Part shown: positions 19,641 through 28,329 of the stretch, piece after piece
Position numbering within the stretch: the first letter of the stretch is position 1
Layout: the number at the start of each line of letters is the position of its first letter
Origin: Priapulus caudatus
Taxonomy: Eukaryota > Priapulida > Priapulimorpha > Priapulimorphida > Priapulidae
DNA: 28,329 nucleotides
Direction: 5' to 3'
Assembly: GCF_000485595.1 (NCBI RefSeq)
Contig: NW_014578115.1
Location: 1-28,329, forward strand
The notes under the pieces: generated by a model
The model's database searches: none
The model's input: the letters and a program-made list of their open reading frames with translations, nothing else
What the model was told of the DNA's origin: nothing
Translations under genes and position numbers: made by a program

Positions 19641-19796
19641 GGCCTAATCAGCGCATGTACACGCAGGTACACGCAGGCGCATACAGCACGCATGCGAGAA
19701 CAGCACGCACGCACGCAAATATTTCAGCGATACACAGCAGTGCGCGTTACTACTACCTACAGTTCTAGGAGGATAAATTTCCCTCGTCGTTATTAT

Positions 19797-19834
19797 CAAG
19801 AGCGTATAAAGAAGGCCTTCTTTATACGCTCTTG
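19797..19834. repeat. Perfect 38-bp palindrome, no spacer
   Basis: 19797-19815 (CAAGAGCGTATAAAGAAGG) is followed immediately by its exact reverse complement. TTATTAT occurs just outside on both sides, like a short direct repeat. Confidence 0.95.
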
Positions 19835-20016
19835 TTATTATGTACTACAATCATCTCTGAGCAACAGGCTGAGGCTGCGATCGCTGGGTGTCAGTATTCG
19901 CTGTGTAGCGAGCCACACGACGGTACAAGCTCGCGTAAAGCGTCTGCCGCTGCGGCAATCAATGTACGGCAACGAGCAAACGAGAGCAGAAGCCGCCGTG
20001 TCGCCGATACAAGGCA

Positions 20017-20019
20017 CGC

Positions 20020-20050
<31 letters not shown>

Positions 20051-20058
20051 TACGCACA
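20017..20058. repeat. (GCAC)n repeat
   Basis: Uninterrupted GCAC tetranucleotides. The open frames on both strands across 19690-20250 depend on it and are not called as genes. Confidence 0.9.
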
Positions 20059-20160
20059 ACAGCAGCACTTCCACCAACCCACACACGTCACACGATCGAA
20101 TTTCATATAAATCGACAAGAATGTTTTCTCTAACACAACACCACGGCACGATACGGCATT

Positions 20161-20244
20161 TGTTTCATTTATGACCCCTTGATGACCCCCGGAAAAATCC
20201 CAAACGACCCCTTGGGGGTCACGACCCCAGGTTAAGAACCGCTG
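20161..20244. mobile_element. Solo hAT-like transposon terminus
   Basis: The segment ends in GGGGGTCACGACCCCAGG followed by TTAAGAACCGCTG. This resembles the reverse complement of the CAGTGGTTCTCAACC plus GGGTCGCGACCCC end typical of hAT/Charlie-like elements (family knowledge). No matching left end is found nearby, so only one terminus or a truncated copy is present. Confidence 0.55.
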
Positions 20245-20692
20245 GTGTAGCATGACACATAACCGTATACCATATCAGGAATGACATACAGAGAGATAAT
20301 AATCTCGTAAAAACGTATACAGATACTACGATTATGTAACTCATGGTAACATGGCATAGCATGTCAAACAACACGAGTCAAGCCCGGACGCGCGGAAAGT
20401 TTCATGTTGCGTCAAGAAAGAAAAGTCAAAACCCATTCAATCTATGCCAAAATATCCTTCAATCGCGTTCCCCACAGCTAACCAGACGCCGGCGTGAACA
20501 GGTAGGTATCTGGTGGTGAAAAGAGACACTTTGGTAGGAGAAAACGGGTAGGGCGGAGAGAGGAGGGACATGCCATGCAATGGCGCGGGGCCAGACATTC
20601 TATACAAACGAATACACACGCAAACACGCACGCACGCACCGCACACTACCACTGCCTAGGTATTGATCACAATGTCTTTGATAGTTAGGTCT

Positions 20693-20845
20693 ACTAGCTC
20701 TACTACTACACTTACTACTGCTGCTGCTATCGCCGCTGCTACCACTACCGGTACTACTACTACTACTACTACTACTGCTGCTTCTGCTCTACTACTGCTA
20801 CACTACTACTACTACTACCACTCCACTACCACTACCACTACCACA
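20693..20845. repeat. (CTA)n trinucleotide repeat
   Basis: ACT/CTA units with GCT variants. The Thr/Tyr-rich open frame through it is a repeat artefact. Confidence 0.9.
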
Positions 20846-21722
20846 TGTCAGTTTTCTATTGGGAGAAACTGTCTCCTGCCGAAACGAAAAAAACAAACGA
20901 CATATAATTTACAACAAAAAATATCTACACAAAGCTCCGCACGCCCGCGCGCACACACACACGCAGGCACACTACATCTGACCTACGAAATTGATGCACA
21001 TAATTAAGCGGCATTCTACTCATGTGTACTCGTCCAAGAACAGTAGATAGTTCTCATAATCATGTACACATGTGCTTTGGGACGACGCCGATACAGTTTG
21101 CACATGTCTACTATGTCCTAGCACGAGAACACGTACATGTATGTTATAAGGAGTAAGATGATACGTGTATATATACGTATGTACAAGTAAGACGCCTACA
21201 CGCATGATCTCACTGCTGGTGCTACGATATACAAAATAATGTTCACTCCAAGGATCACATTTTTACTTTTGCAAACACTTGCGTGCTCACAATGTGCTAT
21301 ACATACAGACACTCATGCGCATGCACACACACGCGCGCACACACACGTTGACTCATTATAGTATAGACGAGTCACTAAAACATCTACTCCAGCCACACAG
21401 TGATTGCAATAAATTATAGACATTCGGTTCTGCTTGCCTACAGATCTGTAGTGAGACAAACAGCGCCATTTACTGTAGGATACCGTGCAAACGCCGTAGC
21501 ATGTGTGGGGGTTGCAGCGTAAAGTAGAGGGGTCGTAGGACTGGTAACGGGGGAGGCGGGGTGCCTACCGGGTGGGGTCGTGGCAAGCGCCCGAGCCAGC
21601 AATGATGGGTGAACGAGTACCGTCGCGCCGGTACACACGACTAGAATCATATTTACAAGCTGCTTCGCTCAGCTGGAGCATGGCGAGTCCACGACCTTCA
21701 AACGACGTCCTTGACCCTCCGG

Positions 21723-21834
21723 TGACCCTGTGATGTCCTTGACCACCCAGCGACCCTGAGATGTCCTTGACCACCCGGCGACCCTGAGATGTCCTTGACC
21801 ATCTGGCGACCCTGAGATGTCCTTGACCCTCCGA
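21723..21834. repeat. 28-bp minisatellite, four copies
   Basis: Four adjacent units of GACCCTGAGATGTCCTTGAC plus an 8-bp variable tail. Confidence 0.9.
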
Positions 21835-22483
21835 CTCTATCTGCTGGTTCCCCGATCACATTGCAATATGACATTTGAAAATACAGCTTTGAGCATGGAA
21901 TGTGTCCAGTTCGGCTTGGCTTTCACAGCCTTGTCTGATGGTGGTGCCCCCTGGCAGGCAAAGGCAGCGGAGATGCATGAACAGGAAGAATCGCCGAGCC
22001 ACTGGCCACAATGTGGAAACATAAGAACACGCACGCACACTAGGACCCCCGCCAGTACATCTTGAGCTTGGTCTAATGATGATGACTTTGGCCCGTCCTA
22101 GTCGCGACGGCACTTCCTTCGTTCCACAACGAACCTCCTCTGTGATTTGGGGTGGCCTTCGCGCACGCCCTCTATTAATTACACATCGTGAATGAGCAAT
22201 CATCGGTGCGGGAAGAAATCCACCAAACAAACAACGCATGCAAAAATACCTCCTGAACATGTGTACGTATACAGGAACTCTCTCTCTCTCTCTCTGCGCA
22301 AAGAACTATATACATCAGTATATCCCTCGCATGCCAACGATCACGCAGGCACGCCACCTTGCAACCACCGACGGCATCACTTGACTACAGCTTGGTGGCG
22401 CCACCTAACGAGAGCCGATGGCGCCACCCAGCGACTGCTAGATGGAGAGACTGAGGCACGCGAGGGTGGAGACGGCCAGCCCC

Positions 22484-22701
22484 TCACGGCGGGCTACCAC
22501 AGCAGGAGTTGAGGAGAAATGGCACGTAGAACATCTTGCTGCGCAGGAGCAGCTGCGCCGCTGACTGGATCTCGGGCAGACGCAGCAGCAGCTCGCCGAA
22601 GCGGTTCGGCTGCTGTGGGTGCCGGTGCTCTAGCATCGTGTGCAGTGCGTTCACGTAGCGCTCCTGTATCACCTCGGCGTCGCGAATCGGCTGCAAGTTG
22701 T
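22484..22701 (-). CDS. NR6A1: NR6 receptor last coding exon
   Basis: 218 nt after acceptor TTTTCGACAG. It completes an aspartate, then encodes NLQPIRDAEVIQERYVNALH, HPQQPNRFGELLLRLPEIQS and a tail ending FLLNSCCGSPP, with TGA at 22486-22484. The QPNRF and LPEI motifs and the L-x-S-C near the end align with the GCNF C-terminus. No acidic AF-2 motif follows. Frame sequence above 22701 is intron. Confidence 0.93.
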
Positions 22702-25700
22702 CTGTCGAAAACACAAAGGGGCGCCGTTTACAATGCTGTCCCCGATGCACTGGGGGTGGGGGAATAAAGATGGTAACCGAGCAACGGTGACCATGACGAC
22801 GGTGGCAATATCACTCGCACTAACGGTGCAGCTGCATAGTACGTCATCACTTGTCTTAAGGATGCAGCTACGCGGTGGTGTGCCACAACAGCATCTCTCA
22901 TGTAACGGCAACGCAAGGTGGTGACATTGCATACGACACGACATCGTACAGCGTGTAGCTGACACGTCATCACCGCCCCATCCACCATGACCCCTGACTC
23001 CTCACACCTCACTGACATTGGTTGAGCAGGACTGTGATCCCATGACCCTTCACACACTGAAAGTCACATTTAACAGTATGACCCCGTGACCCTTGACCCC
23101 TCCACCCACTGACCATGGTTGAACAGTATGACCCCGTGACCTGTGACCCCTCACTCACTGACCTTGATTGAGCAGTATGACCCCGTGACCTGTGATTCCT
23201 CACTCACTGACCTTGATTGAGCAGTATGACCCCGTGACCTGTGATTCCTCACTCACTGACCTTGATTGAGCAGTATGACCCCGTGACCCCTCCCTCACTG
23301 ACCATGGTTGAACAGTATGACCCCATGACCTGTAACCCCTCCCTCACTGACCATGGTTGAACAGCATGACCCCATGACCTGTAACCCCTCCCTCACTGAC
23401 CATGGTTGAACAGCATGACCCCATGACCCATGACCCCTCACTCACTGACCATGGTTGAACAGTATGACCCCATGACCCATGACCCCTCACTCACTGACCA
23501 TGGTTGAACAGAAATATGACCCTGTGACCCCGCACTCACTGACCTTGATTGAACAGTATAACCCTGTGACCCCTCACTCACTAACCATGGTCAAACAGTA
23601 CGACCCCATGATCCGTGACCCCTCACTCGCTAACCATGGTCAAACAGTACGACCCCATGATCCGTGACCCCTCACTCGCTAACCATGGTCAAACAGTACG
23701 ACCCCATGATCCGTGGCCCCTCACTCGCTAACCATGGTCAAACAGTACGACCCCATGATCCGTGACCCCTCACTCGCTAACCATGGTCAAACAGTACGAC
23801 CCCATGACCCGTGACCCCTCACTCACTGACCTTGATTTAACAGCATGCCCCCATGACCCCTCACTCACTGACATTGGTTGAACAGCATGACCCCATGACC
23901 CCTCACTCACTGATCTTGATTGAACAGTATAACCCTGTGACCCCTCACTCACTGACCTTGATTGAGCAGTATGATGACCTTGAGACACGCGTACTCATCA
24001 TCTGTTAGAGACATATTGCGGAAGATGATTGCCATGTGCGTGATGCGCTCGACCATCTCCCCAACCTCCTCTTGCAACTCCTCGACAGTGAACTCACGTC
24101 CGAAGATACGCGTCATCACCCTCTGTAACAAGAGACAGACGTCACACAATCACACAACACTGTGGTATCCCAACACACAGGCACACCCGTGAGTGCAGCC
24201 ATGATAGCTACGCTAGAGTTAATGAAATTCTCCTGAAAATATTTACATACTATGATAAATACTGATAAAGATGCTAATAAAATAAACAATAAATATTATT
24301 ATCAATATACTACATTTAAGAAAATATATGTGAAGAGAGCTGTTATTGTACTGTTATAGCACTGTTCATCCAAGACTCAATTAACCCTATATTATAAGCA
24401 TTATATATAATATTATACATGTCATACATCATAATACATAATACATAAATACATAATGTTGATTGACCCAATGTACATAATACATAATACATAATACCAT
24501 ACATATATATAAGTATTATATTATATATATCAGGGGTCGAAATAAGCGATGGTCCGATGGTCCGGGGCCATCAAATAATCAGGAAGACCATCAGATTTTC
24601 GAAGTCAATGGTCCGATATTTATAGGTGAATAATTAAACCATTTTATCACCATGTAAAATCTCTTTCTTACACTTGCACACAGCTTTATTTTTAGAGAAC
24701 AATTTGAAATTTAGGAGGACCATCTAAAATTTAGGAGGACCATCTAAATTTCAAACTAGATGGTCCTGTGGACCATCTCTTTTTTTCTCCTTATTTCTAC
24801 CCCTGTATATATATATATATATATATATAGTTGTCATCGGGGCATGAACATATGAGAGGGAGATGGTGAGATGGTGAACAAACTGAGAAAGATACGCTGT
24901 GTGTCTGTAGCATCTCACGTACCCGTAGGTCCATGATGCATGCTGCCACCTGCTGGTCGAAGTTCATATGTGGCGCCGGTCGTCGCATCTTTGCCTGGTA
25001 AACAGCCGTTGTCAGCGATAAAATCTCGTGCCATTTCTGTGCAAAGAAATAAACAAATGTCCTTAATGTTCATAGTTGTTGCAAGACCCTGACTGCTAGA
25101 ATTACAGTCAATCCTGTGTTAGTAGATGCCTCTACAGAACAAACACCTGTCCATAAAGGACATAATTGTTCTCATTGAGGAAACAGTTATATAACAGTTT
25201 GTGGCCTTATGCTCCACTGGGAGTGAAGAGGATAAGTAAGTAAGTAAACAGTTATATAGTGAAACCACTTCAATTCAACAGACAACTATCAATAAAGAAC
25301 ACTTTTGGGGTTTTTCTGCAAGTAATCCTTACAGACTTGACTCCTTATAGGTTGATTTTCATACCCATTTGCTAATTTGTCGCACGCACAAAGGCTGCTT
25401 CATCATGTAAAATAAACATAACAATCATTCATCGAGGTGATATGCTGTAGAATTGTCATCTAAGAGCACACGGACGTTATAAGATTCATGGCACCTAATA
25501 ATAGCACACACAATACCAACAACGCAGCTGCACACGAACGTTATAAGATTCATGGCATCTAGCACACATACCACCGCAGTTGTTGTAATGATGATGCTTA
25601 ATAATGATGAATCCAATGCACAGGTGATCACAACGGGGAGCATAGCATGAAACAAGTAGAAGATAGTAGCGAGTTACTCACCTGCATCAGCAGCTGTGTA

Positions 25701-28223
25701 TGGACGGAGATCGGTAGTTGACTGTAGAAGGGCAGCCGCTTTGTCCACTGCACCAACTTGTATACCATGTTGTCCCCTATGTTACACAGCTGTGTGTTCA
25801 CATCGCTCTTGTTAGCCTGCAATTTTTAAGAAACGAACGACTAATAAGACACTTGCAAGTTTGTAGATGCGTATGTACCATAACTGAACAAGCCTGTTGA
25901 TGTATATTGAACATGTTATGTTGATATATATTGTACATTGTACAAGGTGGTTATTATATAATAATTTTATGTATCCCATATTGTACATCTGCTATATGTC
26001 ATGATATGTGCCATCTAGGCACCTACAAGAGATAACACATATTGTGCAAATCTGTTAATATACAATGATGTATGTTATGTATTCTATATTGTCTACATTT
26101 GTTCTATATTGTATCTGTCAATGAAAATAAAATAATATTGTATATTGTACATACGTAATTTTGCATTGTTGATACGTAATTTACATTGTTCAATCAGTTG
26201 ATGTATAATAATTTTATGTGTCATATTATGTGTATTATTTATTATACAACTTAGTTTATATACGATGACAATATTTATTCATTATTGCACAAGGCTGTTG
26301 ATATAAAATATTATTATGTATTGTACATGTATTGTGTTGTACGTTACGTATCAAAAGTGCAACGTGTACCATTATTGTACAAATTTGTCGATACACAATG
26401 ATACTATGCACGTGTATTGTATGTTGCATATTGCGTGTGTGTCATCTACCTGTATGATGCGATCGATGTTCTTGATAACGGCGATGTCGCGGAACGTGTC
26501 ACAGCTGATCAGCTCAGCGATCATGCGTAGCGACTCCTGCAGCTGATGCTTCGACTCGTCGGCCGCCCCGCCGCTCGTCGCCGTGCCGACGACGATGCTG
26601 GGCAGGCGCATGTTCGTGCTTGACACAGGCTCGGGTTTCACGATCACACTTGCCTGCTGGTTGCTTCCGCCGCCGCTGCTGCCGCTCTGACAGGATGGGC
26701 TGAGTTGTGGAGGCTGAAAGCACGTCACCCTGCACAGGAAAACATAAGAGGAATGTCAATGCAAGTGGTTGCACACATAATTACTTAACTCTTGCTGAGA
26801 GGGGCTATATCTCACTGTACACTATGAGGATATACCTCCTCATGATAACATTATTTAATACTAACCTAACCATAACCCAACTCCTATTGCTAATTGTCAA
26901 TAACCCCAACCCTGGTGATGACTACAACCGTAACCTTAACACTAAACATCAACCCAATATTAACTATAACTCTAACATTAACCGTTATACTTACTCTAAC
27001 CTTGACCCAGGGGCAAACTATAACCATAACCCTGACCACGACCATAACCCTGACCCTAACCTTAAATTGACTGTCACGAATTTTCTATGGTGTATATTTG
27101 TAAAATTTGTGCAATCTTTTTACATTAAAAGTAAGTACTAACGGGACTAAAATGTGTCCTCAAGTTCCTCCCTGATAAGATTGTTTCTCAACTAGTTAAA
27201 AATCCAAAAACCTTGGCGATTTGATATATTGATCATGACATTGATTGCTTGGTATGGGCTATGTATCAGTCACGAGTGTATGTTTACATCGAACGAAATA
27301 GAAAAATAGTAAGTATAATGCAGCAGTTTAACCATAAAAATTTAACAGAATCACTTACATTTTGCGAAAAAGTGGGCATAATTTTTTTACTTTTACTATT
27401 TACGGTGACGTAATCACTTTAAGTACTCATGTACGTTTCCAGTTTAAGCATCCGTGGACAGACAGATACTTTTAGCTTTATGAAGCTGGGTTAGACAAGA
27501 ACTTAGGAATGATCATGCCCCCACGATGTCAGCTGCTGTGAGAGACTGCAACAACTATTGCGAAGATTTAGCATAATGTCTCTACTGCATTTACACCACG
27601 CCCAATTACCTGCAACTAGGTCACTGATCCTATGCCACCATATACATTATAATCCAATAAGCATACACACACCATGCTACCATTACCCACACCTAGTGTG
27701 CTAATCTTACACTACCACATACATTATCACAATTTAATAAGAAGCATGCACACATAGCATACCACCTGTACCAACAGAGCACTAATCTTATGCTTCATAT
27801 TTTCACTAAAGAAGCCATTTCACGCTAAAGAAGCTTTTCACAACCACACATCTTCACCTGCCATTATACAACGAGAGATGCTCGTTATCCAATACTGACG
27901 TCCTAATCAAATAATCGAGTGTGATAATAACATTATTACCGGTATCACATTATTACGCATTATTTCGCAGTGGCAGCTGAGAGCAGCGGCGAGTGCTCTG
28001 ATCACCCTGGTGTTTTACTCTCTTACCCTGCGGTCTGTGGGAACGTCACTGCGCTGACTGCCGTTGGCACAACAAGTGCCTGCGGTTTCTGCTGCGGCGG
28101 TCCAACAGCATACGCGTGCGGGAATGCGCCCTGTGTAGAGTACGGTGGCGCCACCTGATCGGGCTTCAGCTGGTTGCTGCTCTGCTGCTGCTGATTCTTC
28201 TTCTTGTGTTTCTTGTATTTAAC
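22484..28223 (-). CDS. NR6A1: NR6-type nuclear receptor (GCNF/HR4-like), hinge and ligand-binding domain
   Basis: This is a nuclear transcription factor; NR6 receptors bind DNA direct repeats as dimers and usually repress transcription (family knowledge). Six minus-strand exons join in frame: 28027-28223, 26450-26729, 25682-25816, 24923-25036, 23957-24122 and 22484-22701, encoding 369 residues plus stop. In order they give a lysine-rich extension (KYKKHKKKNQ), a Gln/Ser/Gly-rich hinge and the ligand-binding domain. Diagnostic parts are WTKRLPFY, KWHEILSLT, LTDDEYACLKVIILLNQD, HPQQPNRF and LPEI, closest to vertebrate GCNF and insect HR4. As in NR6, the usual aspartate-glutamine of the LBD signature is absent. 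The protein ends shortly after helix 10/11 (FLLNSCCGSPP), without an AF-2 helix. The DNA-binding domain is outside the window to the right. Confidence 0.9.
22985..23974. repeat. Minisatellite built from the receptor exon-intron junction
   Basis: About 21 units of 42-49 bp, plus-strand consensus ACTGACCTTGATTGAGCAG then TATGACCCCGTGACC and a TCACTC tail. The last copy (23951-23974) overlaps the end of the receptor exon. On the minus strand the units carry the exon tail (CTGCTCAATCAAG) followed by the donor GTCAGTGAG. Three units (23157, 23206, 23255; period 49) match the authentic junction exactly over 24 bp. Thirteen units keep GTCAGT and six have GTTAG. Open frames in the array are artefacts. 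Confidence 0.95.
23957..24122 (-). CDS. NR6A1: NR6 receptor exon, ligand-binding domain helices 6-9
   Basis: 166 nt with acceptor CTTGTTACAG and donor CAATCAAG|GTCAGT, phase 1. It encodes RVMTRIFGREFTVEELQEEV, then GEMVERITHMAIIFRNMSLT and DDEYACLKVIILLNQ. The D-E-Y-A-C-L/M-K-x-I-x-x-L-N-Q-D run is the strongest NR6 match in the window. The 3' end of this exon is the seed or a copy of the adjacent minisatellite unit. Confidence 0.94.
24123..24530. other. Receptor intron, AT-rich
   Basis: CATAATACATAATACAT-type short repeats (about 24420-24500) and AT runs. No exon is expected, because the flanking exons join in phase. Confidence 0.6.
24531..24805. mobile_element. 275-bp hAT-like MITE
   Basis: The terminal inverted repeats CAGGGGTCGAAATAAG and CAGGGGTAGAAATAAG (complement of the right end) differ at one base. 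The interior has GGTCC/GGACC-containing motifs in opposite orientations (TGGTCCG and GGACCATC). It is inserted in a TATATA tract, so the target duplication cannot be read. No transposase is present. CAGGGGTCGAAAT termini with hAT-type structure are familiar from marine invertebrate genomes (recollection). Confidence 0.75.
24923..25036 (-). CDS. NR6A1: NR6 receptor exon, helices 4-6
   Basis: 114 nt (38 codons) between acceptor TTTGCACAG and donor CGG|GTACGTGAG. It encodes KWHEILSLTTAVYQAKMRRP and then APHMNFDQQVAACIMDLR. W-x-E-x-L-x-L-T/S is the nuclear-receptor helix 4-5 motif. Both splice sites are phase 0. Confidence 0.93.
25037..25681. other. Receptor intron, no feature
   Basis: There is a local imperfect duplication around ACGTTATAAGATTCATGGCA (25474-25493 and about 25528-25556). 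No exon or known repeat family is seen. Confidence 0.5.
25682..25816 (-). CDS. NR6A1: NR6 receptor exon, helix 3
   Basis: 135 nt (45 codons), acceptor AAATTGCAG, donor CAG|GTGAGT. It encodes ANKSDVNTQLCNIGDNMVYK, LVQWTKRLPFYSQLPISVHT and QLLMQ. W-x-K-x-L-P-F-Y/F-x-x-L is the start of the LBD signature. Histidine-threonine replaces the aspartate-glutamine found in most receptors, as expected for NR6. Confidence 0.92.
25880..26420. repeat. Degenerate AT-rich tandem repeat (TTGTACA/CTGTTGAT)
   Basis: Several diverged copies of a unit containing ACAA-x-CTGTTGATATA, an ATRTATG part and ATTGTACAT. Clear starts lie near 25888, 26044, 26288 and 26377. The block fills most of the receptor intron and is non-coding. 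Confidence 0.65.
26450..26729 (-). CDS. NR6A1: NR6 receptor exon, hinge and LBD start
   Basis: 280 nt, acceptor TTTCCTGTGCAG, donor CAG|GTAGATG. It completes a glycine and encodes VTCFQPPQLSPSCQSGSSGG, then a Gly/Gln hinge, a VIVKPEP segment (a sumoylation-like ψKxE is nearly present: V-K-P-E), a Gly/Ala stretch, and ESLRMIAELISCDTFRDIAV followed by IKNIDRIIQ, an amphipathic helix before the LBD core. Confidence 0.88.
26855..27065. repeat. Degenerate telomere-like hexamer tract (TAACCN)n
   Basis: CTAACC, ATAACC, CTGACC and TTAACA-type hexamers continue for about 200 bp in the receptor intron. The 6-bp period keeps a plus-strand frame open as an Asn/Pro-rich peptide (26707-27141), which is rejected as a gene. 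It could be an old, mutated CCCTAA array. Confidence 0.7.
27066..28026. other. Receptor intron, remainder
   Basis: Mostly unique-looking DNA. Two imperfect copies of an 80-90-bp segment (about 27625-27700 and 27705-27790, sharing ACATACATTAT and GTGCTAATCTTA-like parts) are the only structure seen. Confidence 0.45.
28027..28223 (-). CDS. NR6A1: NR6 receptor exon, basic extension and hinge
   Basis: 197 nt, acceptor TCCCTGCAG, donor GCAGG|GTAAGAG, phase 2. It begins VKYKKHKKKNQQQQSSNQ, a lysine cluster that probably serves as the C-terminal extension of the DNA-binding domain and a nuclear-localisation signal. A Pro/Ala/Gln-rich linker follows, ending VTFPQTA. The frame above 28223 is intron. 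The upstream zinc-finger exons lie outside the window. Confidence 0.82.
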
Positions 28224-28329
28224 CTGCAGGGAAGTAAAGGTGGCGAGGCATGTTGAGATGCATTGAGACAGCATGAGTTACGGAGGCACTGTGAATTGCT
28301 ACCGAGATGAGAACAAGTCATGTGAGCAT

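Larger units (their letters stand above)
20245..22483. other. Region downstream of the nuclear receptor gene
   Basis: It contains a (CTA)n/(TAC)n microsatellite (about 20693-20845), CA/CG runs (about 20940-20965 and 21320-21350), the 28-bp minisatellite at 21723-21834 and a (CT)n run at 22278-22295. The receptor 3' UTR should start at 22483 and run leftwards, but no AATAAA on the minus strand is seen within about 1 kb. The open frames at 21817-22260 on both strands are unrecognised. Confidence 0.45.

Noticed and set aside
19692-20253. Open frames on both strands, up to 160 codons
   Set aside because: They span a GCAC repeat, a perfect palindrome and a hAT-like end. The length is due to repeat composition.
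22985-23988. CRISPR-like regular array or short ORFs in the 49-bp repeat
   Set aside because: The whole unit is repeated with no unique spacers and the host is eukaryotic. It is a minisatellite derived from an exon junction.
26707-27141. 144-codon plus-strand Asn/Pro-rich frame
   Set aside because: Kept open by the 6-bp period of a degenerate telomere-like tract, and antisense to a receptor intron.

Overview
This is animal (metazoan) nuclear DNA. Coding sequence is cut into short exons with GT-AG introns. Most of the window is intron or intergenic DNA full of microsatellites, minisatellites and small transposon remnants, and it contains assembly gaps (an N at 555 and a 10-N run at 10820-10829). 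Vertebrate-type TTAGGG repeats and an NR6-type nuclear receptor fit an invertebrate bilaterian such as a lophotrochozoan. Arthropods are less likely because their usual telomere repeat is TTAGG. The species cannot be named from sequence alone.

Two genes can be reconstructed, both on the minus strand. Gene 1 is an SLC7-type (4F2 light-chain/LAT-like) amino-acid transporter. Six coding exons run from 11937 down to 5656 with matching intron phases and encode about 361 residues, roughly TM1-TM8. The last third was not found and probably lies left of the window or in unrecognised sequence. Gene 2 is the 3' part of an NR6 (GCNF/HR4-like) nuclear receptor. Six exons from 28223 down to 22484 encode 369 residues plus stop: the basic extension after the DNA-binding domain, the hinge and the complete ligand-binding domain. 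The zinc-finger exons lie right of the window.

Layout: 1-1730 is microsatellite-rich DNA. 1731-5655 has no convincing gene, but holds a 39-bp-arm palindrome over a small ORF and a CAT repeat. 5656-11937 is the SLC7 gene, whose introns carry a TA-flanked MITE and an inverted-repeat element with telomere repeats. 12077-12478 is a second inverted-repeat element filled with telomere repeats, just upstream of the SLC7 start codon. 12500-22480 is intergenic and holds a possible decayed exon, a CTATAGGA array, two tandem-repeat blocks, perfect palindromes and a hAT-like end. 22484-28223 is the nuclear receptor gene.

The most unusual feature is in the receptor gene. A minisatellite of about 21 units (42-49 bp) starts exactly at the 5' splice site of the penultimate coding exon. 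Its units copy the last 18 exon bases plus the donor, giving a tandem series of decoy splice donors. Using any of them would truncate the ligand-binding domain almost at once.
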